Shown here: positions 1 to 6,815 of the stretch, one piece after another
Layout: each line of letters begins with the position of its first letter
How positions within the stretch are numbered: the first letter of the stretch is position 1
Source: JAAZNO01 sp012798275
Lineage (GTDB): Bacteria; Chloroflexota; Anaerolineae; B4-G1; SLSP01
DNA length: 11,068 bases
Reading direction: 5' to 3'
NCBI GenBank assembly: GCA_035347995.1
Contig: DAOPQD010000097.1
Location: forward strand, 1 to 11,068
The notes under the pieces: generated by a model
What the model saw: the letters and a program-made list of their open reading frames with translations, nothing else
The model's database searches: none
Told to the model about the DNA's origin: nothing
Program-made: the position numbers and the translations under genes

Positions 1-1241
1 CCTACCCCCAAAGAGAGCAGGGCCAGGCAGATCATCACCGGCCCGAAGCCCACCCTGTCCGCCAGGCCCCCGATCACCGGCAGGGGCAAAGTGGACACCA
101 CGTTGTTCATGAACAGCTGTGTCGCAATCACACGCCCGCGCACGTCGCCCGGCGATTGCTTTTGTAACACGGCGCGAGCCGGCACGAAAATGAGAGCCAG
201 GCCGGCCCCAATCATGACCGAAAGCGCCACGAACAGCAGGAGGTACAGGCCGCGCAGTTCGCGCAGCGCCGGCAACAGGGCCACCCCTCCGCCAAGAGCC
301 AGAAACCCGCAGACGATCCAGGTCTCTTCCTCCATTTTATGCCCGTGCCGGCCAAGCAGCCAGCTAGCCACTCCAAAGCCCACGCCGCCGGGCACCGCCA
401 GGTAGGAGATGTACGCCGTGGAAATCTCCCAGACGCGGGCAGCCATGCCCGGGGCGAGCGTCAAAATCACCAGCTCGAAGACGGTGACCAGGGCCAGGTA
501 GATGATCGCCCGTCGCACGACGGGGTGATGGGCAATGAACTGCCATCCGACCCGCAAGTCATTCCACACCGAGGCCCATGTCGCCGCCGACGGTGCGCCG
601 TTATCGCCCAGCTGCCAGGGAAGCCGCGAACAGACCCACGTAGAAAGCGCCAGGAGGGGCACGGCTACGACGCCCACGAGCGACGCGCCGCTCAGCCGCA
701 GCAACACCGGGGCCAGCAGGGCGGCTCCCAACCCCTGTCCCACCAGCCTTACAATCTGGGTGATCGAGTTAGCTCCCAGGATGTGCTGTGAGGCCACGAC
801 GTTGGGAATCAAAGCGTCTTCCGCCGCCGCGCTGAATTGTAGCAGAGCCGAGAGGCAGAAGTTACTCACGTAAATGGCGCCGAGGAGCAGCGGCAGACTG
901 CTGGCCCAGCGCGTCGCTGCCGCGAAACCGATGGCCACCAACAGCCGCAGCAGGTTGCTGAACACCAGAATCCGCACCCGATTATGGCGGTCCACGACCA
1001 CGCCGGCCAGCATGGCAAACAGGAAGCCGGGCAGCGTGGAGGAGAGAATCATGAACCCCATGAGCTCGCTCGATTGCGTCTTCTGCTCCACCACGGACAT
1101 GGAAGCGAAGTAGATGGCATAAGCCGCGGCTGGCGTCAGGAGAAACGACGTGACAAGGCGGCGCAGGTGCACGTTCGCCGCGAAGGAAGGCGCCGCGGAA
1201 GCCGCCACGTTATTCGCTGGCGTTGAGTCGAAACCATCCAT
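1..1241 (-). CDS. MFS transporter, DHA3/EntS-like exporter (3' end outside window)
   Basis: This is an inner-membrane secondary transporter of the major facilitator superfamily, most like the drug or siderophore exporters of the DHA3/MFS_3 type; its substrate is unknown. The frame is open from an ATG at 1241 to the left edge (413 residues, no stop), so the C-terminus is missing. Multiple hydrophobic segments alternate with short charged loops. Motif A is visible as G80-VVV-DRHNR between helices 2 and 3, and a second half-copy, GGLADRVG, lies near residue 391. The segment around residues 144-175 (LIPN, then ANSITQ, then GQGLGAALL) is typical of MFS_3 proteins. AAGGGAGA about 10 nt upstream serves as ribosome binding site. 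It lies 69 nt after the patatin gene with no clear terminator between them, so it is probably the fourth gene of the radical SAM operon. Confidence 0.9.
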   Translation of the reverse strand, partial: MDGFDSTPANNVAASAAPSFAANVHLRRLVTSFLLTPAAAYAIYFASMSVVEQKTQSSELMGFMILSSTLPGFLFAMLAGVVVDRHNRVRILVFSNLLRLLVAIGFAAATRWASSLPLLLGAIYVSNFCLSALLQFSAAAEDALIPNVVASQHILGANSITQIVRLVGQGLGAALLAPVLLRLSGASLVGVVAVPLLALSTWVCSRLPWQLGDNGAPSAATWASVWNDLRVGWQFIAHHPVVRRAIIYLALVTVFELVILTLAPGMAARVWEISTAYISYLAVPGGVGFGVASWLLGRHGHKMEEETWIVCGFLALGGGVALLPALRELRGLYLLLFVALSVMIGAGLALIFVPARAVLQKQSPGDVRGRVIATQLFMNNVVSTLPLPVIGGLADRVGFGPVMICLALLSLGV

Positions 1242-1310
1242 CACCTTCAGGTCTCCCTTGGTCTTGCAAAGATCAGCCACAACAGATGCAGGAAGTCGTC
1301 TTGATCTGGC

Positions 1311-2192
1311 CTACCGATTCTGCCTGCTAAAGGCGTCCAGGATTTGGGGGAGCGCCTGGTGAGCGGCTTCCTCGCCAGCGGCGATGATCTCAGCGGCCCG
1401 GCCAAAGCCAGCGAGTGTTGTCACTTCCAGCGGAATGACGGGACGAATGATCAGCTCCGGGCCGGCCTCCTCCACCCGCCGACGGTTGCTGTCCATCATC
1501 ATCACCATCAACGAGCGGTACAGGACTTCAATCGTCTCCGCCAGGCCATTGGGAATGTAACGGCGCTCTTGCAGCGATTCGGACAGCGAATGGACCGCCT
1601 CTTTGCCAAAGGCGACGTCCACGGCGATGACCCGGTCGGCGCCCATACGGCGCACGACATCGGCGGGCAGGTTGTCCAGGAGGCCGCCATCCACAAGCAG
1701 GTACTCGCCCCGTTCCACCGGCATGAAAAGGCCAGGCAGGGCAATGGTGGCCCGCACCGCGTCTGCCACCCGACCCTCGTTCAGGTGCACCGGCTCGCCG
1801 CTGTTCAAATCTACAGCGACCAGCGTCAGCGGAAGGCGCAACTGGTCGAAAGTACGGTCGCCCAGCAGCTCGCTCAGGTATTCGCGCACCTTTTCGCCCT
1901 CGAGCAGCCCGCCGCGGGGCAGGATCGGGTCGGCCAGCGCCATGAGATTGCGCGGCCTGGTGATGCGGAGGGCCTCCTGTTCCATGGCCTCAGGACTCAT
2001 GCCGGCCGCGTAGGCCGCGGCGATGAAGCCGCCCATGCTGGTACCGGCCAGGCAATCTATCGGCACGCCGGCCTGCTCCAGCACTTTCAGCACGCCGATG
2101 TGGGCCAGGCCGCGCGCGCCGCCGCCACTGAGAGCGACGCCGATTTTACCGGTTGAGGATGCAGTTGTTTGTAACGTTGTATCCGCTTCCAT
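1311..2192 (-). CDS. Patatin-like phospholipase / RssA-type serine hydrolase
   Basis: This 293-residue protein belongs to the bacterial patatin-like phospholipase family (RssA/YchK type), predicted lipid acyl hydrolases with a Ser-Asp dyad. The oxyanion-hole loop GGGARG is at residues 23-28. The nucleophile elbow G-T-S-M-G places the catalytic serine at 52, and the catalytic Asp is D168 in the D-G-G motif (DGGLLDNLP). No signal peptide or transmembrane helix is evident, so it is probably cytosolic or peripheral at the membrane. The ATG at 2192 is preceded only by an A-rich AGAAAGAA stretch, a weak ribosome binding site. It starts 78 nt after the regulator gene and ends 69 nt before the MFS gene. 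The physiological substrate cannot be read from sequence. Confidence 0.93.
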   Translation of the reverse strand: MEADTTLQTTASSTGKIGVALSGGGARGLAHIGVLKVLEQAGVPIDCLAGTSMGGFIAAAYAAGMSPEAMEQEALRITRPRNLMALADPILPRGGLLEGEKVREYLSELLGDRTFDQLRLPLTLVAVDLNSGEPVHLNEGRVADAVRATIALPGLFMPVERGEYLLVDGGLLDNLPADVVRRMGADRVIAVDVAFGKEAVHSLSESLQERRYIPNGLAETIEVLYRSLMVMMMDSNRRRVEEAGPELIIRPVIPLEVTTLAGFGRAAEIIAAGEEAAHQALPQILDAFSRQNR

Positions 2193-2270
2193 TTCTTTCT
2201 ATATCTTCTTGCTATATCCAGGAAAAGAACTATGGGGGTCCAGCCACGTGAGGATAAACGCCCCCACCCC

Positions 2271-2969
2271 TCAGGAACCGACAACCTCCAGCACCTCATG
2301 GGCAAAATCAGAGAGGCGCCGTTTATCCCCGCTCCTCAAGTCTTCCAGGTGCTGGTAAAGCCGCTGGGAATAGGTAGAGAGCGCAGCGGCGTTCCAGGAG
2401 GCAACTTTCCCGACCAGCGAAAGAGCCAATCCAAGACCGGCCAGCGAGTAGAGCCATTCCCAGGTCGGCGAGTTGAACTGATGCAGATCCACGACGATGT
2501 CCAGAAGAGGCACCGTCTGCCGCAGTTCGTGGAGGAGCAGAATAATGGCCGTGACCATGTCGGCGGCGAAGAGCTGCGGGGATTTACGCTCCGGCAGGCG
2601 CTGCAGCAGCTCGTTCAACAGGTCCTGGTAATCGGTGGATTTTCCCTGCTCCAGGGCCTCCAGGATGTCGGCTTTCGCCCGATCCCACTCGTGTTCGTCA
2701 AGCCTATCGCCGCCCCAGCGGGCCAGCAGCGCCATCGCCTTCTGCGTGGGGGAGAAAAGCACGATGGAACGACTGCGTTGCCCTGAGGGACGCGCCAACT
2801 CAGATTGCGCCAGCCCTTTCTCTTCCAACAGGCGTAACATTTCGTAGGCCGTGACCGGTTTGACACCCAGCGATTGAGCCAGGTCCGTGTAATGCACTGC
2901 ATGCTTCGACTCGTGATAGAGGTCGAGCAGCCGGCCGAGAAATTCGCGTTGCCTGTAGGATAACGTCAT
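2271..2969 (-). CDS. Winged-helix transcriptional regulator of unassigned family
   Basis: This 232-residue protein has an N-terminal winged helix-turn-helix (residues about 5-75). The pattern 'HYTDLAQSLGVKPVTAYEML' is typical of a recognition helix, followed by 'LEEKGL', as in DtxR/MarR-like DNA-binding domains. The remaining 150 residues are helical with hydrophobic stretches (about 135-160 and 172-190) and match no effector domain I recognise; no metal-binding His/Cys cluster is evident. I chose the ATG at 2969 because AGGAG lies 7 nt upstream. A longer GTG start at 2984 would overlap the radical SAM stop codon and lacks a suitable ribosome binding site. It begins 11 nt after the radical SAM gene, so the two are surely co-transcribed. 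It may autoregulate the operon through the palindromes at its promoter; that is inference. Confidence 0.82.
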   Translation of the reverse strand: MTLSYRQREFLGRLLDLYHESKHAVHYTDLAQSLGVKPVTAYEMLRLLEEKGLAQSELARPSGQRSRSIVLFSPTQKAMALLARWGGDRLDEHEWDRAKADILEALEQGKSTDYQDLLNELLQRLPERKSPQLFAADMVTAIILLLHELRQTVPLLDIVVDLHQFNSPTWEWLYSLAGLGLALSLVGKVASWNAAALSTYSQRLYQHLEDLRSGDKRRLSDFAHEVLEVVGS

Positions 2970-2980
2970 AGCCCTGCTCC

Positions 2981-4495
2981 TCACTGCGCGGCAAGATCAA
3001 CCCGCTGTTGCTCCTGCTCCGCGTGGCCGTCGCCGCGCACATAAAAGCGTTCCCAGATGGGATCCAGCAGCTCTGCGACCGCCTGATCGTAGGCGATGAG
3101 GCCATCGCGGTAGTCCGGATCGAGCATCGCCTGCAAGGCGGCCTCGTCTTCGGGATCCGGCTCGGTCAGCTGCAGGATGTGGCGGAAGTCGGCGTGGTGA
3201 TCGCGGATGGGGCAGGGCATGAGCCAGTTGTGGTGGTCCTCCGGCCGCATGGCCGCATAGCCGTAGGCGTCCTGCCACTCACGAATGTGCTGGAAAAATG
3301 GCTCTTCCAACACGTTGGCCAACGTCTGACCCTCGCGATAGACGTCGTGAATATTGACCGGCGAATAGGGATTGAAGACACAAGGCATCACCTTGCCGTT
3401 CCAGTCAATGTACAGGAAGCCACCTCCCCGCCCGGCCGCAATGCAGCCGTTGGAGCAGGTGCCCAGGTTCCAGAAATCAGGCAGGAAGTACCCCTTCTCG
3501 CGGATCACCTGCCAGGTGCGCTGCCACATCCATCTCCGCTGTTCGGGAGTCGGGAGCAAATTCAACGTAAAGCCTCGCCCAATGGGCATGTACTGGAAGA
3601 TCCACCCGTAGAGCGCCCCCTGCTCCTGGAAGAAAAAGTCCAGGAACTCGTCGGAGAGGATCTCTTCGCAGTTCTCGCGGGTGGCGGTGAGGGAGATGCC
3701 GAAGGGGACGCCGGCCTCCCGCAGATGGGCCATCGCGGTCAGGACCCGCTGGAAAGTCCCCTTGCCGCGTCGGGCGTCGGTCTTCTCCTCGAAACCTTCC
3801 ACCGAGATGGCCGGGGTGAGGTTGGCGGTCTCGGCCAGGCGGGCCGCGACGTTTTTGTCAATCAGCGTGCCGTTCGTGTACATCAGGAACAGAGCGTCTC
3901 GATGCCTGGCGGCGATGTCCAGGATGCCCTTGCCCTCCGAATGATAGGCCAACGGCTCTCCGCCGGAGATGACGACAAAGCCCGCGCCCCAGAGTTCCTG
4001 CGACTCCGCGATCAACCGGTCGAAGACCTCCCACTCGAGCTTCTCGGCGTTGCGACCAGAACTGGCGTAACACCCGGTGCAGTGCAGATTGCACAGCTTG
4101 CCCGGCGAGATGAGCAGGAAAGCGGGGGGAGTGCGCCCCTCATGTTCGGCAACGAACCGGTTGTGGACCGCCTCGTGCTCCACCCGCATAAAGGCATTCA
4201 TCAGACTGCGCAGCATGTTGCTCAGCACTTGCTCAGAGATCAAACCGCGCTCGATGACGCGATTGATGGAGTAGAACAGCGCCCGGCTGATGTCCGCCCG
4301 GTCGCGGTAGACGCCCGGCGGGAGAACTTTCCCGTCCCCATCCCCACTTGCCGGGGGCTGGCTGAGACGTTTATCCAGGTAATGGAGCAGCCGATGGCGG
4401 AACGATGGGTGCTGCAGCGCTTTGCTGAGCCAGGCGCTGACTCTCTCCGTCTGCCCGCTGACTGCCAGCATATGAAACAGTTGTTCCGGTTTCAT
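2981..4495 (-). CDS. Radical SAM protein with SPASM/Twitch-like C-terminal cysteines
   Basis: A 504-residue radical S-adenosylmethionine enzyme. The cluster motif C135-N-L-H-C139-T-G-C142 (CX3CX2C) binds the 4Fe-4S cluster that cleaves SAM, and SGGEP (177-181) is the usual SAM-contact motif after the second strand. Downstream cysteines C347, C351, C372 (PCVF) and C428 resemble an auxiliary-cluster domain of SPASM/Twitch type. The first 120 residues form an extra helical region ahead of the barrel. The ATG at 4495 has an ideal AAAGGAGG site. It is the first gene of the probable operon with a wHTH regulator, patatin and MFS exporter. SPASM enzymes often modify peptides or proteins, but no precursor peptide gene is visible beside it, so the substrate remains unknown. 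The call is firm at family level only. Confidence 0.92.
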   Translation of the reverse strand: MKPEQLFHMLAVSGQTERVSAWLSKALQHPSFRHRLLHYLDKRLSQPPASGDGDGKVLPPGVYRDRADISRALFYSINRVIERGLISEQVLSNMLRSLMNAFMRVEHEAVHNRFVAEHEGRTPPAFLLISPGKLCNLHCTGCYASSGRNAEKLEWEVFDRLIAESQELWGAGFVVISGGEPLAYHSEGKGILDIAARHRDALFLMYTNGTLIDKNVAARLAETANLTPAISVEGFEEKTDARRGKGTFQRVLTAMAHLREAGVPFGISLTATRENCEEILSDEFLDFFFQEQGALYGWIFQYMPIGRGFTLNLLPTPEQRRWMWQRTWQVIREKGYFLPDFWNLGTCSNGCIAAGRGGGFLYIDWNGKVMPCVFNPYSPVNIHDVYREGQTLANVLEEPFFQHIREWQDAYGYAAMRPEDHHNWLMPCPIRDHHADFRHILQLTEPDPEDEAALQAMLDPDYRDGLIAYDQAVAELLDPIWERFYVRGDGHAEQEQQRVDLAAQ

Positions 4496-4735
4496 GATCG
4501 CCTCCTTTAGCTTTGCTCTGGAAATCCATTATCGAACGCAATGCCCTGATACTTTCCATAACTAACAAAAAGGACGAATAACAAAGAACGAATCAGCTCC
4601 GCTCCGGCATGAATTCCGGGACTGCTACGTCAGGCCCGCGTCCGGCCAGGAATGGTATCCCCGATTGCGGGCTTTGCTCCTGCCTCGACCAGATCCCCGC
4701 TCGCTCGGGTATAAAAACTTCCGAAAGTTTCTAAA
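4496..4735 (-). other. Long untranslated leader of the radical SAM operon
   Basis: About 230 nt separate the predicted transcription start from the radical SAM ATG, and no convincing gene lies in them. Visible elements are a near-tandem repeat (AACAAAAAGGACGAAT at 4564-4579, then AACAAAGAACGAAT at 4580-4593, plus-strand reading) and short GC-rich inverted repeats in the 4600-4710 part, such as GCGGGC pairing with GCCCGC on the transcript. These could fold but do not match a riboswitch class I can name. The leader ends with the AAAGGAGG site of the radical SAM gene. Confidence 0.4.
4715..4730. promoter_or_regulatory. Inverted repeat around predicted transcription start (operator candidate)
   Basis: AAACTT-CCGA-AAGTTT is a perfect 6-bp inverted repeat with a 4-bp centre, lying just downstream of the -10 box where a repressor would block initiation. 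The binding protein is unknown; the wHTH regulator encoded in the same operon is the obvious candidate. Confidence 0.45.
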
Positions 4736-4764
4736 AGTATAGTCTCAAAAAGAGACGTTGTCAA
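4736..4764 (-). promoter_or_regulatory. Near-consensus sigma70 promoter of the radical SAM operon
   Basis: On the minus strand, TTGACA (4764-4759) and TATACT (4741-4736) are separated by exactly 17 bp. The -35 box is a full consensus match and the -10 matches 5 of 6. The promoter points at the radical SAM gene 240 bp away. The spacer itself is a palindrome, listed separately, which suggests that a strong basal promoter is held by a repressor. Confidence 0.8.
4742..4756. promoter_or_regulatory. Perfect palindrome inside promoter spacer (operator candidate)
   Basis: GTCTC-AAAAA-GAGAC fills almost the whole 17-bp spacer between the -35 and -10 boxes. A protein bound here would compete directly with RNA polymerase. 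Together with the second inverted repeat at 4715-4730 it makes a two-site operator arrangement plausible. No copy of this palindrome was noticed at the other promoters in the window. Confidence 0.5.
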
Positions 4765-4843
4765 GACGGAACTCCATCATTTTCAGGGTAAAAAGGCAGG
4801 TTACCGGCGGAGGGATGCGTCAAGGGAGAAATGTGAGTCGCAG

Positions 4844-4874
4844 GCCGTGACTACGGCAGCTCTCAGCTCACGGC
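4844..4874 (-). terminator. Inverted repeat just after wtpC, possible terminator
   Basis: GCCGTGA (4844-4850) and TCACGGC (4868-4874) form a perfect 7-bp stem with a 17-nt loop, starting 3 nt beyond the wtpC stop codon. No run of Ts follows on the transcript side, so it may act as a weak or Rho-assisted terminator or as an mRNA 3'-end stabiliser. It is placed correctly to separate the wtp operon from the radical SAM promoter. Confidence 0.4.
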
Positions 4875-4877
4875 TCT

Positions 4878-5996
4878 CTATTTTGGGATGAGGTGCACGG
4901 CAGAGGCTTTGAAGGCGAGGTAGACTTCTGTGCCTTCCTGCAGTTCCAGCTCCTCCAGGGAGCGATGGGTGATCACGCCAACGAAATCGCACGACGAGGC
5001 CGGCGCGCCGTCGAAGGGGAGACTCACGGTGACATAGACCAGCGTCCCTTTATCCACGAGCTCCACCACCCGGCCCCGGCAGGAGGTGCAGACGTCGGAA
5101 CGGCGGGACTCGCGGGAAAGGATGAGGTCCTCCGGCCTGATAACAACCTGGACCTGCCCCACAAGATCGGTCACGACGGCCAGCTGCATGCCGGCAAAGG
5201 ACAGCCGGCTATAGCCGCCCTCGCCGGGGCGCAGCTCCCCCTGGAAAATATTCCTCGCCCCGACAAACCGGGCCACGAACTCGGAAGCCGGCTTCCTGAA
5301 GATCTCCTCCGGGGATCCTACCTGCACGACCCGCCCCGCATTCACCACGGCAATGCGATCGCCCAACGCCGCCGCCTCCTCAAAATCATGGGTGACGTGG
5401 AGGGTGGTGGTGCCCAGCTCGCGGTGGAGGCGGGCCAGTTCCCGCTGCAACCCCTCGCGGGTCTGCGGATCGAGGGCGCTGAGCGGCTCATCCAACAGCA
5501 ACAGCCGCGGCTCGATCACCAGCGCCCGCGCCAGGGCCACCCGTTGCTGTTCGCCCCCGCTGAGGGTTTGGGGACGGCGCGCGAGCAGCGGTTCGATGGC
5601 GAGCAGCCGGCTGATCTCCTCCACGCGGCGTTCGATGACGAGGCGGCGGGAGGGGCCTGGGTCTTGCGCGCGCCCCTCCCGCTGCAGCTTCAGCCCAAAG
5701 GCGATGTTCTCGGCCACGCTCAAGTGGGGAAAGAGCGCGTAATCCTGGTACACGAAACCGATTCCGCGTCGCTCCGGCGGCAGCGGGGTGAGGTCTTCCC
5801 CGTTCAGCAAAATGCGCCCACGATGGGGAGAATGCAGTCCCGCGAGGGTCTCCAACAGCACCGTCTTGCCCGCACCCGTCGGCCCCAACACCACGAAGTA
5901 CTCGCCAGCGGCGATCTCCAGATTGATCTCGCGCAGATGAAACTCCCGCAGATCAACCCAGAGGTCGTGAACCTGCACCCTGGCGCGGCGTTCCAT
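4878..5996 (-). CDS. wtpC: Tungstate/molybdate ABC transporter, ATP-binding protein
   Basis: The cytoplasmic ATPase subunit of the uptake system, 372 residues. All ABC motifs are present: Walker A GPTGAGKT (38-45), Q-loop Q84 within 'FVYQDYALFPH', signature LSGGE (145-149), Walker B LLLLDE (165-170), D-loop SALD and H-loop H203. The C-terminal part (about 285-372) resembles a TOBE domain, as in ModC/WtpC, where it can bind oxyanion and inhibit transport. The gene begins 3 nt after the wtpB stop codon with a GGGAG site, so translation is tightly coupled. The choice of Wtp/Mod over sulfate or iron transport rests on the adjacent WtpA-type binding protein. It is the last gene of the operon. Confidence 0.92.
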   Translation of the reverse strand: MERRARVQVHDLWVDLREFHLREINLEIAAGEYFVVLGPTGAGKTVLLETLAGLHSPHRGRILLNGEDLTPLPPERRGIGFVYQDYALFPHLSVAENIAFGLKLQREGRAQDPGPSRRLVIERRVEEISRLLAIEPLLARRPQTLSGGEQQRVALARALVIEPRLLLLDEPLSALDPQTREGLQRELARLHRELGTTTLHVTHDFEEAAALGDRIAVVNAGRVVQVGSPEEIFRKPASEFVARFVGARNIFQGELRPGEGGYSRLSFAGMQLAVVTDLVGQVQVVIRPEDLILSRESRRSDVCTSCRGRVVELVDKGTLVYVTVSLPFDGAPASSCDFVGVITHRSLEELELQEGTEVYLAFKASAVHLIPK

Positions 5997-5999
5997 CCT

Positions 6000-6800
6000 C
6001 TACTCCCTGCCCTTCCGCGCGACCAGCCGCAACACCACGAAGATCAGCAGGCAGATCAGGATGATCAGCGCGGCGACGGGTTGGGCATAGGTCAGCCCGA
6101 AAGATTGGAAGCGCTCGTAGAGCAGCACCGGGGCGATCATCGGGTAGTAAGCCAGGATAATCACCGCGCCGAACTCACTCAGGCCCCGCGCCCACATGAG
6201 GATCATCCCGGAAAGGATACTGCGCCAGGCGAGAGGAAAGGAGATCCGCCAAAAGGCCTGCCACGGCGAGGCGCCCAGCGTGCGGGCCACCCGCTCCAGA
6301 CGCGGATCAACGGCCTTGAAGCCCTCGCGGGCCGTATCAACCAGAAACGAGAGGCTGACGAAGAGCATCGCGGCCACGATGCCCGGCATCGCGGAGACAA
6401 ACCTGATCCCCAGGAGACTGAAGGCCCGGCCCAGGAAGGTGTTCCTCCCCAGGACCAGCAGCAGGGCAATGCCCGCCGCCGAGTGCGGCACCACGATGGG
6501 GATATCCATGAGGCCCTCGATCAGCCGCTTGCCCCGGAAGTCGCTACGGGCCAGCAGGTAAGCCAGCGGCACGCCGGTGACGAAGGCGATGGCCGTCGCC
6601 AGAGCGGAACAGTAGAAGGTGAGCAGGATCGCCCGGCGCACCTCCGCCTCCAGCAGCGTCTCCCAGACGACGGCCGGCGAGGAGCCGGTGACCGTGCGGA
6701 GCAGCGGCCAGGCGACGAAGAGGATCAGCAACGCGCCGAGGACGGCGAAGACAATCTGCATCCGGTTGGCAGGCAGGTTCATCTCATCAAGAAAATGCAA
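6000..6800 (-). CDS. wtpB: Tungstate/molybdate ABC transporter, permease
   Basis: The inner-membrane permease subunit, 266 residues with about six hydrophobic helices (16-36, 58-84, 101-118, 135-155, 193-218, 240-260). The cytoplasmic EAA-like loop that docks on the ATPase is visible around 168-190 (RVARTLGASPWQAFWRISFP). Family resemblance is to ModB/WtpB/TupB and CysT. I use the TTG at 6800 as start because AAGGG lies 7 nt upstream. An in-frame ATG at 6782 lacks a well-placed site and would remove six residues. The gene begins 15 nt after the wtpA stop codon and ends 3 nt before wtpC. Confidence 0.9.
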   Translation of the reverse strand: MHFLDEMNLPANRMQIVFAVLGALLILFVAWPLLRTVTGSSPAVVWETLLEAEVRRAILLTFYCSALATAIAFVTGVPLAYLLARSDFRGKRLIEGLMDIPIVVPHSAAGIALLLVLGRNTFLGRAFSLLGIRFVSAMPGIVAAMLFVSLSFLVDTAREGFKAVDPRLERVARTLGASPWQAFWRISFPLAWRSILSGMILMWARGLSEFGAVIILAYYPMIAPVLLYERFQSFGLTYAQPVAALIILICLLIFVVLRLVARKGRE

Positions 6801-6815
6801 AAAGCATCCCTTGTT

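Noticed and set aside
1242..1310. Terminator between the patatin and MFS genes
   Set aside because: No stem followed by a T-run is present in the 69-bp gap, so the genes are treated as co-transcribed.
3008..4510. Plus-strand open frame (500 codons) antisense to the radical SAM gene
   Set aside because: It has no domain signature and mirrors a gene with clear catalytic motifs on the other strand. Similar shadows oppose the patatin gene (1344-2156) and the lipoprotein gene (8131-8949).
4371..4568. Small minus-strand frame overlapping the radical SAM start
   Set aside because: It has no ribosome binding site, overlaps the start of a well-supported gene out of frame, and has low-complexity composition. 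It was considered as a leader peptide or RiPP precursor, but nothing supports that.
4600..4710. Possible c-di-GMP (GEMM) riboswitch in the radical SAM leader
   Set aside because: A GCAAAGCC string occurs on the transcript, as in GEMM RNAs, but the expected partner hairpins and other conserved segments were not found by eye.
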